This document shows, in pieces, positions 5,558 to 13,234 of a stretch of DNA of 37,512 nt (position 1 is its first letter; the number at the start of each line of letters is the position of its first letter). The translations under genes were made by a program, and so were the position numbers. The notes under the pieces were generated by a model that did not search any database, had not been told where the DNA came from, and worked only from the letters and a program-made list of their open reading frames with translations. This DNA is from Clostridia bacterium (GTDB lineage: Bacteria; Bacillota; Clostridia; Christensenellales; CAG-138). The stretch is from the NCBI GenBank assembly GCA_017523925.1, contig JAFWVQ010000006.1:1-37512 (forward strand), read 5' to 3'.

Positions 5558-8467
5558 TTGATCGAATTTTTCGAAAGACTGCAAGCCGTTTTCAACGAGC
5601 ACCCCGAAAAGACCGCGCTTGCGTACAGCGGGGACGGCTCGAAACTGAGCTACGCCGAGCTGGACGAATTCAGCGCGCGCACCCGCGCCTGGCTCAAAAA
5701 GCGCGGCATCGGGCGCGAGGACCGCGTTATGATACTGCTCGAAAGGGGCTGCATGATACCCGCCGCCATGCTCGGCGTTTTCAAAAACGCAAGCGCCTGC
5801 ATAGTTTGCGAAGCCTCCATGGCACCCGAGCGAGTGCGCTACCAGCTTGCGGACAGCGCCGTGAAGGCGGTGATCGACGCAAATGCGCTTGAGGAGATAC
5901 GCGCCTTAGAGCCGCTTTTCGGCTTTGAGGATGCAGGCGCGCACGACGCCGCCTATATCGTGTACACCTCGGGGAGCACGGGCAACCCGAAGGGCGTTAT
6001 CCACGAATTCGGCAACCTCGATCAGATCATCCACGCCATGCGCTTCGACGGCGAATACCTCTTCCGCTCGAGCGACGTATTCGCTTTCAGCTCCCCGCTG
6101 AGCTTCGTGGCGGCATACGATTTTCAGCTCAACGCCTTTGCGCGCGGCGCGGGCGTGCTGATAGCGGATCCCGATTCGGTTCGAAACCCCGAGAAGCTGA
6201 TCGCGCTTTACGAAGCGCACGGCGTTTCGGCCGCCTTCATGACGCCCTCCCTCTTCCGCACGCTGAAGCGGTTCAATTCGCAGATGCAGTGGATGATAAT
6301 CGGCGGCGAGCCCTGCGTGAACATCTCCCACGATTCCATCAGGCTCTATAATTTCTACAACATGAGCGAGGCCGGCCGCGTGATGCTCGGCTTCCGCATC
6401 GACCGCGCCTACGACGTAACGCCCGTTGGCATCAACCGCTGCGGCGAGGAGGTGCTCTTGCTCGATGAAGCGGACCTGCCCGTTGCGGACGGCGAGATCG
6501 GCGAGATCGCCTTCAAAAACGAGTTCGTGCGCGGCTACGTGGGGCTTCCCGAAAGAACCGCTCAGAGCTGGCGCGGCGGGCTCTTCCACACGGGCGATCT
6601 TGCCAAGCGTCTGCCGGACGGCAACGTCGTTCTGCTCGGCAGAAACGATGACATGATAAAGATAAACGGCAACCGCATCGAGCCCGAGGAGATCGCAAGC
6701 GCCGCAAAGCGCGTGCTCGGGCTCTCGTGGGCGGCCGCGAAGGGCTTCGTTACCGAGGAGCGCTCCTTCGTGGTGCTGTATTATACCGACGAAGTGCGGC
6801 TCGACGCCCGCAGCGCACGCGAGGCGCTTTCAAAGCAGCTTACGAGCTATATGCTGCCATCGCATTTCGTGAAGCTCGATTCGATACCGCTGCTCCCCAA
6901 CGGCAAGCTCGATAAAAAGAGCCTGCCCGTGCCGGATATCGACCTTTTCAGAACCGAGTACGCGCCGCCCGAGACCGAGCTTGAAGAAAAGCTGCTTGCG
7001 GGCTTTGAGAAGGTGCTCGAAGCGGAAAGGCTCAGCGTGAACGACGATTTCTTCGAGCTCGGCGGCGATTCGCTTCGCGCCATCGCGCTCATAGCCGAGC
7101 TGAACGAGCCCGCGCTGAACGCCGCAATGCTCTACAAGTTCAGCACCGCAAGAAGGCTTGCCGAGGCGCTCGAGCAGGCGCGCAGCGCGGATGCCGACTC
7201 TGCGGAAAAGCGCGATATAAAGGCGCGGGAGCACGATCAGCCGCTCATACCGATCCAGTATCATCTGCTGGACCTGCAGCTCACCGATCCGCGCTCGACC
7301 TTTTTGAACATGCCGCTTTTCTGGCGCTGCCCCAAGGAGGCGGTGGACGAGCAAAGGCTGATCGACGCTTTCAAAAGGCTTGCAGGGAACCACCCCGCGC
7401 TCAAATCGACCCTGCGCTGTGACGACGAGGCGATGTTCGTGATGCACTGCGATCCCGCCATGCCCCTCGAGCTGAGCATCGAAAGGCTGAGCGAAGCCGA
7501 GCTTGACTCGATCAAGGACGATCTGATCGTGCCTTTCAAGCCGATCGGCGCGCCGCTGTACCGCTTCCGCGTGTTTGAGACCGAGCTCAACTACTATATC
7601 TTCATGGACTTCAACCATATCTTCAGCGACGGCATGAGCATTTCGGTCATAATGAGGAATTTTTCCGACGCCTACCACGGCAGGGAGCTCCCGCGCGACT
7701 GCTCGTATCTGTTCCTCGCCGATGCGAACAAGCGCCTTTCGGACGCGGACGCCGCGCGTGCGCATGAGCGAAATCAAGCGAAATACGGCAGCGTGGATTG
7801 GACGCGCAACGTGACCCCAGATCATCCCGGCACCGCCAGCCGAACCGCTTCGCTCTCGGCCCCCTTCCCCATCGGAAAGGACGCGCTCGCCGAGCGTCTT
7901 ATTGAGCGCAGGCTGACGCTGAACTCGCTCGCTGTTGCCGCTTCGCTTCTTGCGCTGCACGAATACGAGCGCAGGGACGATATCATGGTCTCCTGGCTCT
8001 ACCATGGCCGGGAGCGGGACGAGTACCAAAACGCGGTCGTGCCTGCGATATCCGAGCTGCCCGTCGCGGTGCGCTTTGCGGTGATCCGCACGCTCGACGA
8101 GCTGATAAACGAGGTGCGTTCGCAGGTGCGCGACGGCATCCGCGATCTTGCCGATCCGTACGTCATCAAAACCACCTCGCTCTCCAACAACGATTCGTTT
8201 CGCGTTCGCAATCAGGGCAAGATGCGCAACATCATCGGCATCGAGGGCATCCCGTCCGAGCCCGTGAGCATCCTAAACAAGGCCGCGGCAAGCTCGCTGA
8301 TGAATCTTCAGCTTCTTGAGGACGAGCGGGGAGAAAACTCGCTGCTTCTTACCTATAACGAGCGCCGCTACGAAAAAAAGAGCGCCGAGCGCTTCCTCGA
8401 GCTGCTCCGCTCCGCCATCGAACGGCTTATCGGGGATGAGCTTACGCAAAGCTGCGGCCGAGCTTGA
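5558..8467 (+). CDS. NRPS-like protein: adenylation - carrier - condensation
   Basis: A 969-residue multidomain protein starting at a TTG with a good ribosome site (GGGAGG, 8 nt away). Adenylation domain, about 1-455: YTSGSTGNPKG (136-146), NMSEAG (268-273), HTGDLAKRLPDG (344-355), GRNDDMIKINGNRIEPEE (361-378) and the catalytic Lys of NGK (450). Carrier domain, about 470-540: DDFFELGGDSL, with the phosphopantetheine Ser at 505. Condensation domain, about 560-960: active-site motif NHIFSDG (686-692), in which the usual first His is Asn but the catalytic second His is kept. At the adenylation position that normally holds the Asp gripping the amino group, the aligned residue is Val184 (SFVAAYD), pointing to a hydroxy, keto or other non-amino acid. 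No thioesterase or reductase domain is present, so release may occur through the condensation domain onto an acceptor in trans. Product unknown. Confidence 0.85.
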   Translation: MIEFFERLQAVFNEHPEKTALAYSGDGSKLSYAELDEFSARTRAWLKKRGIGREDRVMILLERGCMIPAAMLGVFKNASACIVCEASMAPERVRYQLADSAVKAVIDANALEEIRALEPLFGFEDAGAHDAAYIVYTSGSTGNPKGVIHEFGNLDQIIHAMRFDGEYLFRSSDVFAFSSPLSFVAAYDFQLNAFARGAGVLIADPDSVRNPEKLIALYEAHGVSAAFMTPSLFRTLKRFNSQMQWMIIGGEPCVNISHDSIRLYNFYNMSEAGRVMLGFRIDRAYDVTPVGINRCGEEVLLLDEADLPVADGEIGEIAFKNEFVRGYVGLPERTAQSWRGGLFHTGDLAKRLPDGNVVLLGRNDDMIKINGNRIEPEEIASAAKRVLGLSWAAAKGFVTEERSFVVLYYTDEVRLDARSAREALSKQLTSYMLPSHFVKLDSIPLLPNGKLDKKSLPVPDIDLFRTEYAPPETELEEKLLAGFEKVLEAERLSVNDDFFELGGDSLRAIALIAELNEPALNAAMLYKFSTARRLAEALEQARSADADSAEKRDIKAREHDQPLIPIQYHLLDLQLTDPRSTFLNMPLFWRCPKEAVDEQRLIDAFKRLAGNHPALKSTLRCDDEAMFVMHCDPAMPLELSIERLSEAELDSIKDDLIVPFKPIGAPLYRFRVFETELNYYIFMDFNHIFSDGMSISVIMRNFSDAYHGRELPRDCSYLFLADANKRLSDADAARAHERNQAKYGSVDWTRNVTPDHPGTASRTASLSAPFPIGKDALAERLIERRLTLNSLAVAASLLALHEYERRDDIMVSWLYHGRERDEYQNAVVPAISELPVAVRFAVIRTLDELINEVRSQVRDGIRDLADPYVIKTTSLSNNDSFRVRNQGKMRNIIGIEGIPSEPVSILNKAAASSLMNLQLLEDERGENSLLLTYNERRYEKKSAERFLELLRSAIERLIGDELTQSCGRA

Positions 8468-8562
8468 CCGAACCCCGACCCGGCTGCGGCAGGGTCTGCG
8501 GCGTGGTCTGCGGCGATGCGGCAAAGCTTCGCGTAAAAACCCGAGTTTGCGCGCGCCGCCAC

Positions 8563-8591
8563 TTGCTGTTTTTCGGCATTTATGCTATGAT
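8563..8591 (+). promoter_or_regulatory. Probable sigma-A promoter of tdk
   Basis: TTGCTG (8563-8568), 17-bp spacer, TATGAT (8586-8591). The tdk start codon follows 42 nt later. Confidence 0.65.
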
Positions 8592-8633
8592 TGAACATAT
8601 AAAAGGTATGCTTGACCTTATTTCGGAGGCATT

Positions 8634-9212
8634 ATGGCAAAGCTTTATTTTCGCTACGGCGCGATGAGTTCATCCAAGACCGCGCAGGCGATCATGGTAA
8701 AATACAATTATCACGAGCGCGGTCAGTCTGCGCTGCTTATCAAGCCCGCCGTGGACACGCGCGACGGCGTGCATACCGTTAAGTCCCGCTGCGGGCTCAC
8801 CGATGAATGCGTGCTCTTCCACGAGATACCGTGGGAGGAGGTGTACGCGCATAAATTCGACTGCCTGATCGTGGACGAGGCGCAGTTCCTTAAAAAAGAA
8901 GAGGTCGAAATGCTTATCGACGCGGTGGACAACCACAACGTGCCGGTCATCTGCTACGGGCTTCGCGCGGATTTCCAGGGCAATTTCTTCGAGGGCAGCC
9001 GCTGCCTTATGGCGTTTGCGGACACGATCGAGGAGATCAAGACCATCTGCTGGTGCGGTAAAAAAGCCATCATGAACGCAAGGCTCGACGGCAAGGGCGG
9101 CATAACCAAGGTGGGCGATCAGGTCGTTCTCGGGGCGGACGATAAATACGTCGGCCTCTGCCGCAAGCACTGGGCGGAGGGCAAGCTCGGACCGGACGGC
9201 GATAATGAATAG
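8634..9212 (+). CDS. tdk: Thymidine kinase, type II
   Basis: A 192-residue cytoplasmic enzyme that phosphorylates thymidine with ATP in pyrimidine salvage. The nucleotide-binding loop reads YGAMSSSKTAQA at residues 8-19, with Ser where many relatives have Gly; the Walker B stretch LIVDEAQFL lies around residue 80. The zinc-ribbon pairs are CWC (about 138) and CRKH (about 180). The lasso and thymidine-binding part is present and the length is normal. Start ATG follows CGGAGG. The stop codon TAG is the first TAG of a heptamer array (GAATAGT units) that follows the gene. The next gene, about 100 nt downstream, also looks like a nucleoside-handling protein. Confidence 0.92.
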   Translation: MAKLYFRYGAMSSSKTAQAIMVKYNYHERGQSALLIKPAVDTRDGVHTVKSRCGLTDECVLFHEIPWEEVYAHKFDCLIVDEAQFLKKEEVEMLIDAVDNHNVPVICYGLRADFQGNFFEGSRCLMAFADTIEEIKTICWCGKKAIMNARLDGKGGITKVGDQVVLGADDKYVGLCRKHWAEGKLGPDGDNE

Positions 9213-9261
9213 TGAATAGTGAATAGTTGAGGTGGAAATTCCTGCGGAATTTCGTAATTTA
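9204..9261 (+). repeat. GAATAGT heptamer array with hairpin, copy A
   Basis: Three GAATAGT units in tandem, then TTGAGGT and a palindrome, GAAATTCC TGC GGAATTTC. Two related copies occur in the window near 20148 and 27784. Because 7 leaves remainder 1 modulo 3, the TAG in successive units falls in each of the three frames. The first TAG is the stop codon of tdk. Confidence 0.8.
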
Positions 9262-9309
9262 CGGTTGCCGGCAGGCAGAAAACAAGGAGCAATAAGCAAG
9301 GAGGATAAA

Positions 9310-9741
9310 ATGAGATTCTACATCGCAACAGGACTGCACGGCGTGGCGCTCGCGATCCGCCTTGCAAACGTTCTTATCGACCACAACCACGAGCTGACCT
9401 ACGACTGGACGGCGCACGGCGACGTTCGGCGCGAGGGGCATGCACGCATGAGCGAGGTCGCCTTCAACGAGGCGCGGGCGGTGCGCGATGCGGAGCTGGT
9501 GGTGGTGCTGCTTCCCGGCGGCAACGGCACTCATACCGAGCTCGGCAACGCGATAGCGACCCGTTCAAACAAGCGCATTATCATCTGGAGCGAAACCGGC
9601 ATGGAGTTTAAGAGCGATGAAAACACCTGCGTTTTCTATCATCATTCCTCGGTGGAGCGCATAGTCTGCTCCGTGGACGAGCTTCTCACGCTTTTCGATA
9701 CCGACAGGCTCGATGAAGAGATATTCAGATACAGGGTTTAG
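9310..9741 (+). CDS. Nucleoside 2-deoxyribosyltransferase-like protein
   Basis: A 143-residue protein starting at an ATG behind AGGAGGAT. The Rossmann-like pattern MRFYIATGLHG, the central LVVVLLPGGNGTHTELGNAIA (about 63-83) and a candidate catalytic Glu in THTELG resemble the nucleoside 2-deoxyribosyltransferase fold. Enzymes of this group move or hydrolyse (deoxy)ribose-base bonds. The fold is shared with nucleotide hydrolases and with TIR-like NADases, so the substrate is not settled. The position directly after tdk supports a role in deoxynucleoside salvage. Its stop codon TAG falls inside the start of another 7-bp array (TTAGTGG units). Confidence 0.68.
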   Translation: MRFYIATGLHGVALAIRLANVLIDHNHELTYDWTAHGDVRREGHARMSEVAFNEARAVRDAELVVVLLPGGNGTHTELGNAIATRSNKRIIIWSETGMEFKSDENTCVFYHHSSVERIVCSVDELLTLFDTDRLDEEIFRYRV

Positions 9742-9778
9742 TGGTCAGGGGTTAGTGGTTAGTGGCCGGTGGTTTGAA
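9737..9778 (+). repeat. TTAGTGG heptamer array
   Basis: Units of TTAGTGG, two of them directly tandem, with diverged flanking copies (TTTAGTGG, GGCCGGTGG). As in the GAATAGT arrays the period is seven and each unit contains TAG. The stop codon of the preceding gene lies in the first unit. Confidence 0.6.
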
Positions 9779-9802
9779 CTTCGATGCTTGGGGTGATTCG
9801 AT

Positions 9803-10747
9803 ATGACTTCGGTTAAAAAGGCAAAAACAGCGAAAAAGCAGCTTAAAAAGAAAAGGCGAGCAGCCGAAAAGCTTCGCCGCGCTCTGAGGGAGCTGAAGCC
9901 CCTCAGCTTTGCTGCGCTGCTTGCGGCGGGCATAATAAACGCCTTCGGCGTTACCGTGTTTCTCTTCCCCGTTCGGCTGTACGACAGCGGCATATCGGGC
10001 CTTTCGATGTTTCTTGATCAGGTCACGCCCGCATTTTTAACGCTCCCCCTCTTCCTTCTCATTCTCAATTTGCCCATATTCATCCTCGGCTTCAAAAAGC
10101 AGGGCTTCGCGTTCACGGTCTATTCCGCGTTCACGATCGGCGTTTATTCGTTTATGGCGTATCTTATAATGGACGTTCTTCCGATAGATGTTTCGGTGAT
10201 ATCGCCGCTTGCGGGCTCCGACCTGCTTCTTTGCGCGGTGTTCGGCGGCGTTATCTCGGGCATCGGCAGCGGGCTCACGATCCGCTTCGGCGGCGCGATA
10301 GACGGAATAGACGTGCTCTCGGTGCTTTTCGCAAAGAAGCTCGGGCTCTCGCTCGGCGCGTTCGTGATGATATTCAACACGACTCTTTACGTCATCTGCG
10401 GCATAGTGCTCAAAAGCTGGATATTGCCGCTATACTCGATAGTTACATATTACGTTGGCTCGCACACGGTCAATTTCATAGTGGAGGGCTTCAACCGCTC
10501 CAAATGCGCTATGATAGTTACCACCAAGGCCGGCGAGATAACGAAGGAAATTTCAAAAGCATTCGGCTCGAACGGCACGATCGTAAACGCCGTTGGCGGC
10601 TACTCGGGCGAGAGCAAGGAGATCATCTATTTCGTTATAAACCATTTTCAGATAAATAAGCTCAAGCAGATAGTTCATAAAATAGATGAAAGCGCCTTCA
10701 TATCCCTGCAGGAGGTTTCGGATATAATACGAAGCCCCGAGAGATAG
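9803..10747 (+). CDS. YitT family membrane protein
   Basis: A 314-residue protein with a Lys/Arg-rich cytoplasmic N-terminus (about 1-35), five to six hydrophobic segments (about 36-230) and a soluble C-terminal DUF2179 domain (about 232-310, from AMIVTTKAGEI). This is the layout of the YitT/YpjC family (DUF161 plus DUF2179), widespread in Bacillota and of unknown transport function. Typical family phrases are GGAIDGIDVLSVLF and FVEGFNRSKCAMIVTT-like at the domain junction. Start ATG at 9803 follows a GGGGTGA ribosome site. It may be co-transcribed with the following acetyltransferase, whose start is 39 nt after this stop. Confidence 0.88.
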   Translation: MTSVKKAKTAKKQLKKKRRAAEKLRRALRELKPLSFAALLAAGIINAFGVTVFLFPVRLYDSGISGLSMFLDQVTPAFLTLPLFLLILNLPIFILGFKKQGFAFTVYSAFTIGVYSFMAYLIMDVLPIDVSVISPLAGSDLLLCAVFGGVISGIGSGLTIRFGGAIDGIDVLSVLFAKKLGLSLGAFVMIFNTTLYVICGIVLKSWILPLYSIVTYYVGSHTVNFIVEGFNRSKCAMIVTTKAGEITKEISKAFGSNGTIVNAVGGYSGESKEIIYFVINHFQINKLKQIVHKIDESAFISLQEVSDIIRSPER

Positions 10748-10786
10748 GGAGAAAAGCAGCGCTCAAACGCGCAAGAGGCAAAATCT

Positions 10787-11740
10787 ATGCTGAATAATAA
10801 AGAGTATTATCAAGAAGCGCTCACCGCGCTGCTCGCCCGCGAGTACAACTGCTCGCCGGAGGATTTTCTGCGCCCGGAGAGGGAGAATGTGCTGACCGTT
10901 TCCGCGCTCAAGCGCGGCAGGCGAATGTACTCCAAAAAGAAATACTTTTTTCATATGTGTACTCTCGGCGGAAACGCCGTTATAACCGCGGACGAGCGCC
11001 TGCATCCGTTCCTTTCGGAGTTCATGCGCGAAAAAGCGGGCTATTGGCTGTTTGAGATGAGCAATCTGCATCCGCTCGAAGCGGAGCTGAACAGATTCGG
11101 ACATACGCTGACGGACAGCTATCATATGTTTCTTCCACGCGAGCGGGTGGATTCGGAAGCTATTAAGGACAGAGTATCCCACAACCTTCTTGAAGGCGGC
11201 GTGGCGAAAGTGGTCAACGAAAAAATAGTCGGGGCTCTCTCAGGGAAAAGCGATCTGCCGCTTATGGCGCGCCTCTCATCCGAGAGCTTTGATGTGAACT
11301 CGATCGTAAACGAGATCATTCAAGTAAGCCTCGACAACGCGAATCGTTTGGATTTCAAGTGGTTTTCCGATTCCGATATCCTGCCCTTCTACGGCCATCC
11401 GCTTTTGAAAAACGCGATCTTAAAGGAATTCGCGCCCGAGCGCCCGGACAGGACCCTGCTTTGCGCGTATATCGGCGACGAGCTTATCGGCGCGGCGGGC
11501 TGCTCCGAGGATGCGAAGAACTGGATGCAGATAGGCGTGGACGTTGCCGAAGAATACCGCTCGAAGGGGCTCGGCAGTCTGCTTGTGAATATGCTGAAAA
11601 ACGAGCTTGAGGACAATGGCTTCATCCCCTTCTACGGCACGAGCGTTTCAAACTACCGTTCGTGGAATATCGCGCTGAACTGCGGCTTTCGCCCCGCATG
11701 GGTGGAGATCGGCTCCACTCGCCGTGGGGGCTCCCAATAA
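10787..11740 (+). CDS. GNAT-family acetyltransferase with extra N-terminal domain
   Basis: A 317-residue protein. The C-terminal ~130 residues form a GNAT domain: the acetyl-CoA loop is in VAEEYRSKGLGSLLV (about 253-267) and the end strand in YGTSVSNYRSWNIALNCGFRPAW. The N-terminal ~115 residues (LTALLAREYNCSPEDF and onwards) form a separate domain seen in clostridial GNAT proteins, without a known role. Substrate unknown. Start ATG follows AGAGGC, a modest ribosome site, and lies 39 nt after the YitT stop, so co-transcription is likely. A small stem-loop (11761-11781) follows the stop. Confidence 0.8.
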   Translation: MLNNKEYYQEALTALLAREYNCSPEDFLRPERENVLTVSALKRGRRMYSKKKYFFHMCTLGGNAVITADERLHPFLSEFMREKAGYWLFEMSNLHPLEAELNRFGHTLTDSYHMFLPRERVDSEAIKDRVSHNLLEGGVAKVVNEKIVGALSGKSDLPLMARLSSESFDVNSIVNEIIQVSLDNANRLDFKWFSDSDILPFYGHPLLKNAILKEFAPERPDRTLLCAYIGDELIGAAGCSEDAKNWMQIGVDVAEEYRSKGLGSLLVNMLKNELEDNGFIPFYGTSVSNYRSWNIALNCGFRPAWVEIGSTRRGGSQ

Positions 11741-11760
11741 GAAGCCGAGTATCGAATACT

Positions 11761-11781
11761 GCCGCTCCGAAAAGGGGCGGC
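11761..11781 (+). terminator. Weak stem-loop after the acetyltransferase
   Basis: GCCGCTCC and GGGGCGGC pair around GAAAA with one wobble. There is no T-run, so termination is uncertain. Confidence 0.3.
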
Positions 11782-11857
11782 TAAGTATGACCGCCGCGCG
11801 GAAGTATCGCGAAGCGAGCGGCAGTGCGGCGGGCGGGCGCAAAAAAGCGGTTTCCCG

Positions 11858-11886
11858 TTGAAAAAGTGCCTCATTTGGTTTATAAT
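11858..11886 (+). promoter_or_regulatory. Sigma-A promoter of the oxidoreductase/GNAT pair
   Basis: TTGAAA (11858-11863), 17-bp spacer, TATAAT (11881-11886). The next start codon is at 11918. Confidence 0.83.
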
Positions 11887-11917
11887 CAAAGCGAAGTATC
11901 AAAAAGCGAGGTGTGCC

Positions 11918-12478
11918 ATGCTTCTTTTTATAAATGCCTGCGTTCGCGGCGAATCGAGAACGAAGCTTCTTGCGGATGCTCTGCTTGAAAAGCTGAACGA
12001 GCCCTTTGAGGAATTGCGCCTTGAGGAGATCGACTTTCCCAAGGTCGATGAAGCGTTCCTTCACGAGCGCGACAGGCTTATAGCGGCGGAGGAATTCTCC
12101 GCGCCCATATTCGATCTTGCAAGGCAGTTCGCCGAAGCCACGCGCATCGTTATCGCCGCGCCGTACTGGGATCTTTCATTTCCCGCCGCGCTCAAGCAGT
12201 ATTTCGAGCTGGTGAACGCGCTCGGCGTGACCTTCCGCTACACGCCGGAGGGCTTTCCGCAGGGGCTCTGCCGCGCAAAGGAGCTTTTCTATGTCGCAAC
12301 TGCGGGCGGCAGCTTCACCCCAGAGGAATTCGGCTACGGCTATGTTAAAGCGCTTGCAAACGGCTTTTACGGCATTGAGAAAACGCGCCTTTTCATGGCG
12401 AAGGGGCTGGATATCGTTGGCGCGGATGCGGAAGCGATACTCGATGAATGCATTGAAAAAATACAAAACGAGGTGTAA
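11918..12478 (+). CDS. NAD(P)H-dependent oxidoreductase, flavodoxin-like (azoreductase type)
   Basis: A 186-residue protein of the flavodoxin-like fold. It begins MLLFINACVRGESRTKLLADALL, where the Ser/Thr-containing loop after the first strand is the FMN-phosphate site of the AzoR/NQO group. IVIAAPYWDLSFPAALKQYFELV (about 79-101) is the typical second flavin-binding segment of FMN-dependent NADH:quinone reductase/azoreductases, and ATAGGSF (about 129) is the third. Likely function is two-electron reduction of quinones or azo compounds in the cytoplasm. I chose the ATG at 11918 with GCGAGGTG upstream; an in-frame ATG at 11858 lies inside the promoter. It ends 3 nt before the next gene. Confidence 0.82.
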   Translation: MLLFINACVRGESRTKLLADALLEKLNEPFEELRLEEIDFPKVDEAFLHERDRLIAAEEFSAPIFDLARQFAEATRIVIAAPYWDLSFPAALKQYFELVNALGVTFRYTPEGFPQGLCRAKELFYVATAGGSFTPEEFGYGYVKALANGFYGIEKTRLFMAKGLDIVGADAEAILDECIEKIQNEV

Positions 12479-12481
12479 AAT

Positions 12482-13057
12482 ATGATCATTCCGATAGACA
12501 TAACAGGCGTTGAGCTGAGAACCGAGCGCCTGATCCTGCGCCCGTGGCGCGAGAGCGACCTCGAGGACTTTTTCGAGTACGCGAGCGTGGACGGCGTTGG
12601 TCAGATGGCGGGCTGGACACCGCATGAGAGCATCGAAAAATCAAAGGAAATACTCGATATGTTCATCGCGGGCAAAAAGACCTTCGCCATTGAATATGCC
12701 GAAAGCGGCAAGGTCATTGGCTCGCTCGGCATTGAAAAGTATAAGGAAGCCGAATTCCCCGAGTATGCCGAGCTGCGCTGCCGCGAGCTGGGCTTCGTTC
12801 TCGCCAAGCCCTACTGGGGCATGGGGCTGATGCCCGAGGCGGTGCGGTGCGCGCTCGATTGGCTCTTTACCGAGCTTGATGCGGATGCGGTCTTCTGCGG
12901 TTATTTCACGCACAACGCGCAGTCCGCCCGCGTGCAGGAAAAGATCGGCTTCCATAAGGTTGGCGAAACCATGCATGAAACGCGCATGGGCACCCTTGAG
13001 CGAGCGATCGTGAACGTTATAACGAGGGAAGAGTATCTTAACGCGAACAGGGAGTGA
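12482..13057 (+). CDS. GNAT acetyltransferase, RimJ/RimL type
   Basis: A 191-residue protein. It opens with VELRTERLILRPWRESDLEDFF, the hallmark start of RimJ/RimL-type N-acetyltransferases (Acetyltransf_3). The acetyl-CoA region is LGFVLAKPYWGMGLMPEAV (about 102-120), followed by NAQSARVQEKIGFHKVGE (about 143-160). These enzymes acetylate protein N-termini, amino acids or small amines; this one's target is unknown. Its ribosome site (GAGGTG) lies within the last codons of the oxidoreductase gene, so translation is probably coupled. Confidence 0.87.
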   Translation: MIIPIDITGVELRTERLILRPWRESDLEDFFEYASVDGVGQMAGWTPHESIEKSKEILDMFIAGKKTFAIEYAESGKVIGSLGIEKYKEAEFPEYAELRCRELGFVLAKPYWGMGLMPEAVRCALDWLFTELDADAVFCGYFTHNAQSARVQEKIGFHKVGETMHETRMGTLERAIVNVITREEYLNANRE

Positions 13058-13156
13058 GCTTCCTTCACCCTCATTAACAATTACAATCCGCATGATAATT
13101 TTTGTTTAAATTCGTTTTTCGCAACCTGAACGGGCGCAGTTTCCAAGTGCAGTTGA

Positions 13157-13185
13157 TTGAATGCAACCCGAAAAAGCGGTATCAT
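13157..13185 (+). promoter_or_regulatory. Sigma-A promoter of the Xre membrane protein
   Basis: TTGAAT (13157-13162), 17-bp spacer, TATCAT (13180-13185). Confidence 0.65.
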
Positions 13186-13234
13186 TGATCGTGCCGAAGC
13201 GTGCTTCGGGAATAAATTCAAGAGGTGTGTAACC

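Noticed and set aside
4571..5602. 343-codon minus-strand frame opposite the dehydrogenase
   Set aside because: Shadow of a strongly supported gene; no ribosome site or family motif.
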